A stretch of DNA of 64,000 bases from Cynocephalus volans. Taxonomy: Eukaryota > Chordata > Mammalia > Dermoptera > Cynocephalidae. Under the pieces are notes generated by a model that had not been told where the DNA came from, did no database searches, and saw only the letters and a program-made list of their open reading frames with translations. The stretch lies in NCBI RefSeq assembly GCF_027409185.1, contig NC_084469.1:30742293-30806292 (forward strand), in the 5' to 3' direction. Position 1 is the stretch's first letter, and the number at the start of each line of letters is the position of its first letter. Below are positions 48,377 to 58,431 of the stretch, in pieces. A program made the position numbers and the translations under genes.

Positions 48377-48474
48377 AATTTCATAAAATACACAGGGCAG
48401 AGTATTTTTCCCATCTCTCATAAGAAAAGTCTTTGAATAACATGGGCCAGGTGTCACAGCGGAATCAAGAACAG
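48377..48474 (-). CDS. SPATA22: SPATA22, penultimate coding exon
   Basis: This 98-nt exon was found by reading the minus strand: acceptor caatgttgcttag, donor att|gtgagt. Two nucleotides complete the Ala codon from the upstream exon. Then 32 codons read V-L-D-S-A-V-T-P-G-P-C-Y-S-K-T-F, followed by LMRDGKNTLPCVFYEI. It links in frame on both sides, giving ...FEVL-A-VLDSAV... and ...VFYEI-DRELPRL.... As I recall, human has Tyr-Tyr where this copy has Cys-Tyr, a single tat-to-tgt change. The pattern of short strands and conserved hydrophobics suits the OB-like C-terminal domain described for SPATA22. The exon is shorter than typical ORF cutoffs and would be missed by ORF scanning alone. Confidence 0.92.
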
Positions 48475-48809
48475 CTAAGCAACATTGAAATAGGGGGGGA
48501 AATCAATGTTGGTAAAATGCAAATAAAATTTAACAAAGAGAAAAGGACATTGAAATAACTGTTCCCATACCAACCTCTCAGTTATATTTATACAGTAATA
48601 AAGAATAAATTTTAAGAAGGAAAAGTATTTCTGAAACAGTTTTGTGCTAGAGAAAACAAAATTTATGACCCTCTCCAACTTAGGAACAGATTATATGTCA
48701 AGTTCATACAATTGACAATAATGGAAATTTAAAGCAGTTAAAGCCCCAGACCAGTCTAAAACAGTATTATAATAAAATACACATGTAACCAGTAAGCATC
48801 ACAGTTTAA

Positions 48810-49260
48810 TGGAGAAAAACACTGACTTAGAATCAGAAGTCATGCATTCTAGTACCAGTTCTTCTACTTATTAGTATTTTGTGATATTGAGCAAATTGGG
48901 TTTTTAATTTATTTTTAATGTATACATTTAACATGTACAACGTATGTTTCAATATACATAAACATAATGAAATAATTACTACAGGCAAGCAAATTAATTT
49001 ACCTATAACCTTCCATAGTTACCTCTTTTTTGTATGTGGCAAGAGTACCTATAATCCACTCTTAGCAAATTTTCAATATACAATACAATAATATTACCAT
49101 AGTCCTCTTTCAGTACATTAAATCTCTAGACTTATTCATCCTATCTAACTGCAAGTTTGTACCCTTTCCTCCCCCTTCAGCAAACTGTTTAACCTCTTTC
49201 AAATCTGTTTCTTCATCTATAAAATACAAATAGTAATTCATTTTTATCTCAAGAAATTAG
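48810..49260 (+). repeat. MIR SINE split by an L1 3' fragment
   Basis: 48810-48899 (cactgacttagaatcagaag, 'gatattgagcaaattg') and 49180-49260 (aacctctttcaaatctgttt, cttcatctataaaatac) are consecutive parts of a sense MIR. The L1 at about 48900-49179 lies between them. Confidence 0.7.
48900..49179 (-). mobile_element. L1 3'UTR fragment, minus strand
   Basis: atttaacatgtacaacgtat and 'caagcaaattaatttaccta' match antisense L1MA-type 3'UTR. Near-duplicate flanks agcaaattg / agcaaactg are a plausible decayed target duplication. Confidence 0.65.
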
Positions 49261-50689
49261 TATCAAATAACAGCATTACTCACTCCTTCAGTAACCATCT
49301 AGTGAGTACTGGCAGTAGACATTTGCTATTTTTAGGTCAGCCTCCATTTCCCCTAATAAAACCTGGATCTTCTTTTAGGAAACCACTCCTATTCCGTTCT
49401 TAGTCATGTGATTTGGATGGGATTTGTCCCAATCCCTAGATCCAGGAGTGACCCATGATTGACTTAAATCCATCAGTGTATTTCATTCCTCAGCTACACA
49501 GTTCAGGATTTCAGTGATGAGCATGTTACCCAGTCAGAAATGATAATATACAAAGAGACATTCATTAGTGCAACCAGAAGAAACTCCATTAAGAAAGTGA
49601 CAGTGTGGTATATGTATGCTTGGCCTAGAGAATTTTGATAATCATCTCACTACCATAAGGGGAGAGTCGGAAGCTGCTGGAAAGAACAGTATAGAGCCTT
49701 AGGATGACAGGACTGAAAGATGAAGATAATCCATTGTGCCATCTTTAGAGCAGCTGGATCAAGCCTTGTCTGATATCAGAAACCTAGCAACTTTTCAGTT
49801 CTGTGAATAATTCCCTATTATTATTTAAGCAGCTAAAGTTGATTTTGTCACTTGCAACTGAAAGGGACCTCCTATATACCAGGCACTGTGTTAGGCATGA
49901 AAGTTGAATAAACGAAGTCTCTACTTTTGATGAGCTTAGAGTCTAGTCTGGGAACTCAGGGTTATAACAGAACCATGAAAGCTAACCATCACATATAAAG
50001 GCAAAAGCCTCTTCATCTTTTTATAAGAATGCCTATGTCTCTCTACGTTGGATATTGTGACATTTTAAAGAGCATTTTTCTGGAGTGAACCTGAACAAGA
50101 AACCAAAGAGAACCTGGGAAAGTGGATGGAACTAGCATGTCCTTTTAATGAGCTCAGGAAATTTTTAATATTTTTACTGCACAAATGAGGTAAGATCCAG
50201 AGGCATGCCAGAGGCACACACAAAAAAAAAATTAGTGAGAGGTCCAAAGGGTGTAAGATCTTTAAAACAAGAAGATGTTCTAGCTGTGACAGTATTATTC
50301 TAGCTGACAGAAAACTGACATGGAATAGAATACTATCTACTACTGCAGTTACATAGCTACTGGCAAGCAAAATTAGTAGGACCTACAGAAGAAGACATGT
50401 AGAGTAGATGGACTTCCAGATGCCAGAGGCATGGAAACCTCCAAAAAGACAAAATGTCAGCTGAAAAAAGCCAGATTACAAAAAAAAAAAAAAAAATGGT
50501 ATTCTTTCAGGGGCAGAGAAGTAGCTATCACATACAAGGCCCAGGAGGACAGGAACAAGAGCCTATGGAAAATTGTTGCAAGGATATATAATACACGTCA
50601 AGGGCCAGAGGTGATCGTTCAAGGGCCCAGGTAATCAGAAATTATAAAGCAGGATCCTTTGGCATCAAAGAGGGACAGGCCATATGAGA
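49261..50689. other. SPATA22: SPATA22 intron, mostly unassigned
   Basis: A short antisense L2-like piece near 49865-49980 (taccaggcactgtgttaggc). The rest, including the A-rich stretch at 50480-50495, is not recognised. The open frames at 50065-50370 and 50431-50634 have no familiar motif. Confidence 0.4.
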
Positions 50690-51020
50690 AGGAATGTAGG
50701 TAACTTTAAGGAGCTGAAAGAGGCCCCAGTTCACAGCCAGAAAGGAAATAGGGACTTCAGTTCTACAGCTGCAAGGAGATGGATTCTGCCAACAGCCCGA
50801 ATGAGTTTGGAAATGGATTATTTCCCAGAGCCTCCAACAAGAGCACAGCCCAGCCAAACACCTTGATGTCAGTCTTGTGATACCCTGAGTATAGAACCCA
50901 GTCAAGCCTACCCAGACTTCAGACCTGCAGAACTTGGAGTTAAGAAATGATGTTGTTTTCAGTCATTACGTTTCTGATGATTTGTTATGCAGAAACAGAA
51001 AACTAATACAGCACACTTTA
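50690..51020 (+). mobile_element. MLT1/MaLR-type LTR 3' portion
   Basis: gcctccaacaagagcacagc, accttgatgtcagtcttgtg and 'ttgttatgcagaaacagaaaac' are typical of sense MaLR LTR 3' ends, ending in ctaatacagcac. Confidence 0.65.
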
Positions 51021-51155
51021 CTCAAAGTCTGCATCTCCACAGAATCCAATGTCATCTTATATAACATGTTTTGTCCTTAGTGATGACCAAGAGAGAAACT
51101 GGAATAATTTTTAGGTGAAAGTTAAATACATGAAACAAGTGCACTGATAGAAATC

Positions 51156-51250
51156 TGTATCTATATATAAACACATTTATATATATATTAAATTTATAAA
51201 TATATGAATATAAATAAATATAAATATAAATGTGTGTGTATGTGTATGTA
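51156..51250. repeat. A/T-rich simple repeat
   Basis: Imperfect (TATA)n/(TAAATA)n merging into (TG)n. Confidence 0.8.
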
Positions 51251-51269
51251 TATATCAGGACAAAAGAAA

Positions 51270-52620
51270 AAGAAGTAGGATATATCAGTCTCCAGTTGCT
51301 GCTGTAACAAATTACCAGAAACTTAGTAGCTCGCTTAAAATGACAAAAAAGTATTATCTTACAGTTCTGGAGGTTAGAAGTCTAAAACGGGTTAGCAGGT
51401 CTGTGTTCCTTTCCGAAGCTCTACAATAGAGTCTATTTGCTTGACTTTTCCAGCTTATAGACACTGCCTGCATTCTTTGGCTCATGGTCCCTTCCTCCAT
51501 CTTCAAAGTAAGCAGGGTAGCATCTTTCAGTCTCTCTCTCTGACACTAATCTTCCTGATTCCCCTTTATAAGAACCCCTGAGATTACACTGGGCCCACCC
51601 AGATATTCCAGGGTGGACCCATCCCAAGATCCTTAACTTAATCACATCTGCAAAGTTCCTTCTGCCATATAAGGTAACATTCACAGTGTGATATGATATG
51701 TATATTTTGGTTTTCATCCATGGCTCCTGGTTGTTCTAAACTTCCCCTGCCTTTCTGTCTTGGGCTGGCCACAAAAAAAAATTATCTGATCTATCTTGCC
51801 TGATTGTAGGTGATAAGGTCCCTATTTCAGAAGGGGTCTGACTCCAAACCCAAGAGGAAGGAATGTTGCATAGAGAGGCTGAAAAGAATATGAACAAACA
51901 GGCCTTGCTTAGTTTCCCCATCCAGTCTGTTAGTGTTAGATCATACCCTTTTTGTCCTATCACATGGTTGGTTGTCCATGCTTCAATCAAGCCTATGTAA
52001 TGAAGCTTCCATAAAAACCCAAGAGCACAGAGTTCAAAGAGCTTCTGAATAGTTAAACATGTGGAGGTTCCTGGTGGGTAGCACACACAGGGAGGGTAGG
52101 GAAGCTCCACACCCCTTCCCCCATAACTCACCCTAAGCATCTCTTCATTTGTATCATTTGTAATATCCTTTATAATAAACTGATAAAAGTGTTTCTCTGA
52201 GTTCTTTGAGCCATTCTAGCAAATTAGTCTAGCCTAAAGAGGAAGGAGGGGGGCATGGGAACTCTGATTTATAGCTGATCAGTCAGAAGTTCCAGAAGCC
52301 TAGACTTATGACCAGCATCTGAAGTGGGGAATGGTCTTGGAGACTGAGTTCTCCACCTCTGGGATCTGACACTATCTCCTAGAAGATAATGTTGGAATTG
52401 AATTAGAGGGCACCCAGCTGGTGTCCACTGGAGAAATGCTTGCATGTTTGCTGTTAGGGAGAAATCTCCACACATTTGGTCACAGAAGTCTGTATTCTGT
52501 GTTGATGATTGTGCTGTGAGAGCAGAGGAAAAACAGATTGTGTGTTTCTCCTCTAACACGCAGGTTTTGGGAATTAGGATGTAGATATCTTTGGAGGCCA
52601 TTACTCTGTCTGCCACATGA
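51270..52620 (-). mobile_element. MaLR-type repeat split by an ERVL-like LTR
   Basis: 51270-51686 (ctccagttgctgctgtaaca, gcattctttggctcatggtc, attacactgggcccaccc) continues at 52559-52620 (ttttgggaattaggatgtag, atatctttggaggccatt). These are typical antisense LTR/MaLR-like segments. The name is uncertain. Confidence 0.55.
51687..52558 (+). mobile_element. Solo LTR, ERVL-like, plus strand (872 bp)
   Basis: It runs TGTGATATGATATG...CTCTAACA, flanked by cacag (51682-51686) and cgcag (52559-52563), a 5-bp duplication with one change. It contains ataataaactgataaaagtg as a likely poly(A)-signal region and is homologous to the reversed copy at 21206-22058. No internal genes. It lies in a SPATA22 intron opposite the gene. 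Confidence 0.78.
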
Positions 52621-53769
52621 ACTACTATTAAAACTGAGTTACTACAGTTCTTTGAATATTCTCAGGGAGCAGCAAAAACAAGACTATTTTACTTGGAAGG
52701 AAAAGGACTGGTTAGGGGTAGAAGTTGAGGTGATGAAGAGATAAATCAGTCTGCAAAATAAATTCAAAGATATCTTCTTTGGACAGGGGTGTGTGTGCAT
52801 GTGTGTGTGTATTTCAAGATTTTTTTTTATTTCCTCCGACTAAACTGGAGGAAAATAAAGGAGATAAGGGATGAGATTATATTCCAAAAGAGTAGACCCT
52901 GGCACAGGTTAAATAAAAAGACAATCAGTAAGAAATAGTCAACAAACTTTATCAAGTGATGCCTAAAATCCAATTTAAAGATGTTTCCTAGTCTATAAGT
53001 AATTCTACATTCCCATCACCCACATACCAAATCTTCTGTGTAACTGTATTAACCACTAATAAGCTAGTGTCAACATTGTATTAGCACTGTCTTGGGGAAA
53101 TAAGGGAGAAACACATCCACATTAGGGGTGGAATTAAGTTTGACCTAAAATTGCGTGGAAAAATGGCAATAAGAGGTGATTAAGGAGAAGGTGGGAGCAG
53201 GGAATAGAAACAAACAAACAAAAATGACGGACTTGAAGAAACAGAAACTTTCATGGAATTTTCAGAAACATTGACAGGCTGAATTTCCTTCAGCTAGTGT
53301 GGGATATTTTATTTTATTTTATATGGATATTAAAGGAAAGGATGACCTCATACATGGGCAAAGTCGGGTCATTTGGTTTTAATAAAGAATAATTGAAATA
53401 ACTTAAAATGTTTAATCTAGAAAACAGCCTTATAGAGGGCACAGTACCTGAAGGGCTGTCATATTAAAGATAGATTAGATTTCTCTAAGATCTCATGTGA
53501 GGTAGAACAGTTTGCAAGATCTGAAACTTCAATAATTACACACTTTTATGATTACACACTTTTTGTGGTATTCATCCATGGATTAAATAAATATTTCTTA
53601 GGGATATGGTAGGAGAGATTCAAAACATGAAATGTGTGATTTAAGGTCCTTTCCAAACCTGTTACTCATGGATATATGATTTATTACCACTCTAAGTCAG
53701 TCCTATGGACAAAGGACTGGGATAGAAAGATTCTCCTCATTTAAAGTATGCATCATACTCAAAAATAAA
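52621..53769. other. SPATA22: SPATA22 intron, unrecognised
   Basis: A/T-rich with a short (TG)n near 52787-52812. No gene, exon or clear repeat seen. Confidence 0.4.
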
Positions 53770-54440
53770 AGAATAAAACCTGAATTTCTAGCAAAAATTA
53801 TACACATTAGCAAAAATTATAGTCTTACAAGAGAGCTGATGAGAATGTGAGGATAAAAGAACTATAAACTGCATTGGAAGGCAATCTGCCAAAATGTGAT
53901 AAAATTGAAAATGCAGATCTGCTACTTACCAGCAATTCCACTTCTAGGTACATATCCTAAAGAAACACTTATGCATGTATAAAAGAAGTCATTAACTAAG
54001 ATACTTATCACAGTATTGCTTGTAAAACAAAAAATTGAAAACAACTTAAATGTTAATAAGCATATGAATATACAAATCATAATATATTCCTAAAATCAGA
54101 TAGTAATACAGCCATGAAAAGTAACTAGATCTGCATGAATCACTACACCTAAATATCAAAAACATAATACTAGGTAAAAATGCAAACTATGTATTTTTAA
54201 AATACATAAAATAATAATGTATAGAAATTTATGGAATCATATGTATATTGTGAAATTATAAAAGCCTGGACAAGAAAGACATTAGACTGGTTATCTTTAG
54301 AGAGCAAAATGAATGAGGGCTTCAAATATATCCATAACATGGGTATATGGATATTTATTATATTCTTCAAATTTTTCTGGATGTTTGGATTATTTCAAAG
54401 TTTAAATTAAATATTATTTATTTTATTTAAACTATGGAAT
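53770..54440 (+). mobile_element. Old L1M fragment in SPATA22 intron
   Basis: Sense ORF2 C-terminus remnants: agcaattccacttctaggta, 'tcacagtattgcttgtaaaa' and 'cagccatgaaaagtaact', then 3'UTR-like A/T-rich sequence. Highly diverged. Confidence 0.7.
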
Positions 54441-54654
54441 GAAATGTTTTGAATCTCCACTTCTTACTTGTTTATCACTTAACTCTAGGTAAAATCAAAT
54501 TCCAGGAACATCCTACAAAACTCTTCCCCTTTTAAATATTAATTTAGAAAACAGATTAATTGTGGGGTGTTTACTCATATCAGCAAAAGATTTTTAGCAA
54601 ATGCTCTTTCAGAGTATTTAAAATATGATTTAATTCATCTACAAAATTACTACT

Positions 54655-54830
54655 GGATTTAGTGTAATATAGTAGAAAGAACACTAGATTGAGAATAAGG
54701 AGTCTTGAATCCTAGATGCATTTCTGCAGCTTGGCTAGATTTGTGATTTTAGCGAAGTCTATTTTAATTATTTGCCCCATTTCCTCACCCACCTCAAGGG
54801 GTTGGGTTAGCTTACTTGTACCAGTCTTTC
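54655..54830 (+). repeat. MIR-like fragment
   Basis: tagtagaaagaacactagat, 'gagtcttgaatcctag' and 'tgccccatttcctcaccc' fit a degraded sense MIR. Confidence 0.5.
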
Positions 54831-55031
54831 TAGTTTTTATATTATGAATCAGAAGAAGACTACCTTAAATAACCAAATACTAAATTTGCACACATCAATC
54901 AGACCTAGAACTAAAAAAAAGCCTAATAAACTATAACCCCTTTTGAAAAATCTTATTTTTCTTCAAGATCCCATAGGTATTTCTGTTGTCCAAATAGTAT
55001 TACTGAAGAATTTTTTAAGTATTATACCTAC

Positions 55032-55161
55032 CCAGTACTTCAAAAAGAAGTATGGTTTTCTGTGCATGTTCACGCCAATACTTCATGCTCTCAATAACTG
55101 CAGAAATAATTCTTAAGGAATTATCTTTCTCCTTAAATTGTAATTGATACAATGAGGATTC
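55032..55161 (-). CDS. SPATA22: SPATA22, third-from-last coding exon
   Basis: This 130-nt exon is bounded by acceptor tttttcccaaag and donor g|gtaggt. It encodes 43 codons plus one nucleotide, starting E-S-S-L-Y-Q-L-Q-F-K and including SAVIESMKYWREHAQKT then ILLFEVL. From memory this begins the conserved C-terminal half of SPATA22, which mediates binding to MEIOB. It joins in frame to the upstream exon (phase 0, K|E), and its extra G combines with CT of the next exon to make an Ala codon. The intron on its 5' side is 2581 bp and the one on its 3' side is 6557 bp. No stop or frameshift is seen. Confidence 0.93.
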
Positions 55162-55385
55162 CTTTGGGAAAAAAACAGCATTAGAAAATGTTTTCATTTT
55201 TTTATTGCACTCTTTCACCTTCTATGTAAAGATTCTAGGTCCTTATAATCAGCAAATGTGTAAAAAGAGCTACTGAAAATTTTAGTACAGTTACTTCCCT
55301 AAATTAAAGCCATCATTAATACATTATAGAAGGAGAAATCAGGATGCACTTGAAGACAATTAATTAAGAAGAGAATTATTTATCT

Positions 55386-55680
55386 GGGCATTCATATATT
55401 CATTCATTTGTTCATTCATTGAATATTCTTAAAGCATCATGGGCCAGATCCTGTGACAAACAGGTGAGTAAAACTTACTTTCCTAAATGTGCTCACACTC
55501 TAGAATAAGAACCAGACACAGTCATTTATTCATTTGAAAAGTTTTACTGGGTACCTACTATGTGCCAAACATAGCTACTAAGGAAGAAATACTGAATCAA
55601 ACAGACAAGGTATCTGCCCTTGCAGACTTTCAGTTTAATGGGGGATTCATGAAATAAAAATATAATGAAAAGAGGAACTG
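55386..55680 (-). repeat. L2 3'-end fragments
   Basis: Two antisense L2-type segments: ttcattcatttgttcattca with 'gccagatcctgtgac', and ctactatgtgccaaacatag with 'ctgcccttgcagactttcag'. They may be one copy with rearrangement or two copies. Confidence 0.65.
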
Positions 55681-56899
55681 GTAAAGGGACATGAAAATCA
55701 ACTACATTGTATATTGATGTTAAAATTTTAAAAAATCAAAAAAATATAATGGAATGTCAAGAATTGATATACTCTATGCATTTTAAAAAACAGGGTAAAC
55801 GGAGGAGGAGAGAAAGAGGTTATTATTCTAAACTGGTTGTTGTGTGAGGACAGAGGAAACAGTTGAGTGTAAAGGCTTGAGGTGGAAATGTGCTTGGTGT
55901 TTTTGAAGATCAACTAAAAATACAGTGTGTTAAGATATTAATTTTCAAGGGGGAGGAACACTTTCCTATGTGAGAGCAGGGGTTTTAAGAAACATCTGAT
56001 GTGACTTTTTTTTCAAAATATGATTACTTTTCTCCCTCCTCCCCCTCCTAACCAAGATTCTAATATGCCTCCTGTTACAGCCATAGTGAGCCACTGTTAC
56101 TAAGATGAATATGTCATATCATTCTTGAGTACAAGAAAACATAAGGTTGAGAACCACTGCGAAACATGCAATATTAGTCATATATCCAGCAAAAACAAAA
56201 GAAGAATTCCCTTGATGGCTTACTGAAAAGACTGTTTTTTCAGACATATGGGCAAAACAAACACGGGGTACTTAAGCACCCAAAGACTAAGAATATTAAG
56301 AAGTTGTTTCCATTCCTAGGCTAAAAGGAGAAAATAAAATTACCAAGCCCACGAAAGCCGGACTCATGGAGGAGCTATGTCATTCAGGACAACAGCTACT
56401 GCTGGCGATACAACGTTTTAGCAGGGAGAGAATGGGAAAACCTAACCGCTCCTCCCATCCTTTCATGTCCCGCCAGTGACTCCCAAGGGCTGACCTCTAG
56501 CACAAGCCAGCAAGTAAGGGATCCCAGGATGATACATTACGTACGATAATTCAGCCTTCTAGAGAACAGAGAAGAGCAGGTGAAGAATTTATTGGGCCAG
56601 GGGTGAGAAAGGGGAGATAGAGAAGAACCAGTACACACAATATTTACAAAGAATAATTAGACATTTACAAAGAATAATTTGTATTAGACATTTACAAAGA
56701 AGACATTTACAAATAATTAGAGCATCGCATGTAGAGAAGAAGGTTGATATACAGGTACAGGGAAGAATATAAACCAAAGCAAAGACGTATTAAAGTGCAT
56801 GTCATGTTTAGAGAATTGTGAAGAGTCTAAAATGGCCAGAACACTGGAGAATTAGTGAAGTATGGAATATGAGGTTGGAAAGGTCAAACAGGACCAGAT
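55681..56899. other. SPATA22: SPATA22 intron, unrecognised
   Basis: No exon found between the 55032-55161 and 57743-58085 exons. There are short imperfect repeats of acatttacaaagaataatt near 56640-56715. Otherwise nothing recognised. Confidence 0.4.
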
Positions 56900-56904
56900 T
56901 ATTG

Positions 56905-57245
56905 AGCAGAGCTCAACAAACTATGTCCTGCATCCAAATCTAACCTACCATCTGTTTTTGTAAGCTTTTGGTGGAACACAGTCATGCCCATTCATTTACA
57001 AGGGTGCTTCAAAAAGTTCACGGAAAGATTCGTATTATCTTTTCAATTCTATTTTTCCACAAACTATTTGAAGTACCCTCGTATGTACTGCTTATGGCTG
57101 CTTTCAAACTACAACGGCAGAGTTGAGTTGAGTGATATAGCTGACTGAGTAGCTGCAACAGAGACAGTATGGCCTAATAAAGCCAAAAATATTTACTATC
57201 TGGCCCTTTACAGGAAAAGTTTTCTGACCTCTGTTGAAAAAACTT
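56905..57245. mobile_element. hAT-type non-autonomous repeat, split by a mariner MITE
   Basis: gagctcaacaaactatgtcc, 'ggtggaacacagtcatgccc' and, after the MITE, 'gctgctttcaaactacaacg', ctatctggccctttacagg and 'tttctgacctctgttg' are consecutive parts of a common mammalian MITE-like repeat, assigned here to hAT from memory. Confidence 0.6.
56999..57081. mobile_element. Mariner-like MITE, second copy
   Basis: 83 bp: TA-caagggtgcttcaaaaagtt...actatttgaagtaccctcg-TA, with TA at 56997-56998 and 57082-57083. It has the same arms as 15685-15766, with several substitutions, and it interrupts the hAT-type repeat. Confidence 0.85.
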
Positions 57246-57515
57246 TAAAATGACATGTGAAGAGCTTGGATCATTTCTCCAAGCAATGAATATAAACTGT
57301 CATCACCTTAGTAATTAGTAAACAGTGAAAGTCAGAATCCAATAGAAAACTAAAGCAACTACGAAAAAGAGCAGCCATTCACACCTTCTAAGAAAATATT
57401 TTGCAAACCAACATTCATCCACTCCAATAAAGCTGGATATGTGTGTTAATTCAGCAATATATGCCATGGGATTGATTTAAATAGTTATCTCTGTAACTTT
57501 GTAGATATTTACCAC

Positions 57516-57685
57516 TTTTTTTTTTTTTTTTTTTTTAAAGATGACCAGTAAGGGGATCTTAACCCTTGACTTGGTGTTGTCAGCACCACGCTCAGCCAGT
57601 GAGCGAACTGGCCATCCCTATATGGGATCCGAGGGCCTTGGTGTTATCAGCACTGCACTCTCCCGAGTGAGCCACGGGCCGGCCC
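57516..57685 (-). mobile_element. tRNA-Ile-derived SINE (dimer) near a SPATA22 exon
   Basis: A 10-bp duplication tatttaccac (57506-57515 and 57686-57695). The minus strand starts gggccggcccgtggctcact, includes gctgataacaccaaggccct, then ggccagttcgctcactggct and a second gtgctgacaacaccaag, and ends in an A-rich tail (T run on +). It lies 47 bp downstream of the donor of the 57743-58085 exon, in the same orientation as the gene. Confidence 0.93.
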
Positions 57686-57742
57686 TATTTACCACGTTTT
57701 AAAAGATGTAAGTAATTCATTAACTGATGTTTAAACATTTAC

Positions 57743-58085
57743 CTTCAAAGTGTTTTCTTCTGGAATATCATCCAACATTTTTTTCTTAAATTGACTTTGT
57801 TGAAAATTGGGCTTAAATGCCTGTAATGCACTGTTTTTGTCTAGACCTCTCATTGTGGAGCCAGATATTTTTGATAATTGTGTTTGTCTGAGTACCACAG
57901 TTTCCCTGTGGTGAGATAAGTTAGGAGGTCCAGATATTCTTAGTTGTTTCTGTTGTTGAGCTCCCAAACTCACTGGACAAGAATTTATTCCATCATTTGC
58001 CACTAGGTTTGTTCTTTTACACTGAGGCTTAAAATCATTTTTATTCCAAGTTTTCAAGCTGGTGTTTTTGTTGCCATCTCTATAG
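57743..58085 (-). CDS. SPATA22: SPATA22, fourth-from-last coding exon
   Basis: SPATA22 is a meiosis-specific partner of MEIOB. The pair works with RPA on single-stranded DNA and is needed for meiotic break repair and crossover formation. This 343-nt exon is bounded on the minus strand by acceptor tactattacag and donor aag|gtaaat. It carries one nucleotide of a split codon and then 114 codons, starting Y-R-D-G-N-K-N and ending N-T-L-K. The segment is polar and low in complexity (many N, Q, S, K), matching the disordered middle of the protein. KTWNKNDFKPQCKRTNLVAN and SGSTMRGLDKNSALQ agree with human SPATA22 from memory. The exon is open throughout and ends in phase 0. Earlier exons were not found and probably lie beyond 64000. 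Confidence 0.93.
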
Positions 58086-58095
58086 CTGTAATAGT

Positions 58096-58118
58096 AAAAA
58101 TAAATAAATAAATAAATA
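58096..58118. repeat. (AAAT)n microsatellite
   Basis: About five AAAT units, starting about 10 bp upstream of the SPATA22 57743-58085 exon, within the acceptor/branch-point zone (A/T on +, T/A on the transcribed strand). Confidence 0.85.
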
Positions 58119-58284
58119 GAGAGAGAACAGAGAATAGTATTTGTTTCTATATACTTTTTTCTTAATTAAAAACCAATTAACAATAAAATTTTCCATTTAT
58201 ATGGCAATATATGGTTTATAAACTACTTCGTAACTAGTAACTAGTTAGAAAGTCCAAACACATCATCACCAAAGAAAGGTAATA

Positions 58285-58428
58285 TATATTATTACCTCTC
58301 TTTCCAGAGGAGGAGACTAAACCTTAGTGAGAAAGTAACTTGCTGAAAGTCATATGGTAAGTTACTAATGAGTCCAGATCCCAGAGAACTCTAGTCTCCC
58401 AACTCAGAGTCCAGTGATACAAAGTACA
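58285..58428 (-). repeat. MIR SINE fragment
   Basis: Antisense MIR: tattattacctctctttcca, 'gaggaggagactaaacctta', 'gtaacttgctgaaagtcata'. Confidence 0.7.
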
Positions 58429-58431
58429 TTT

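Noticed and set aside
52269-52616. 115-residue minus-strand frame
   Set aside because: It lies inside a solo LTR homologous to the one at 21206-22058, where the frame is not preserved.
58086-58430. Search for the next upstream SPATA22 exon
   Set aside because: The stretch holds an (AAAT)n tract, A/T-rich sequence and a MIR. No frame matching the SPATA22 N-terminal half was seen here or in the L1s up to 64000.
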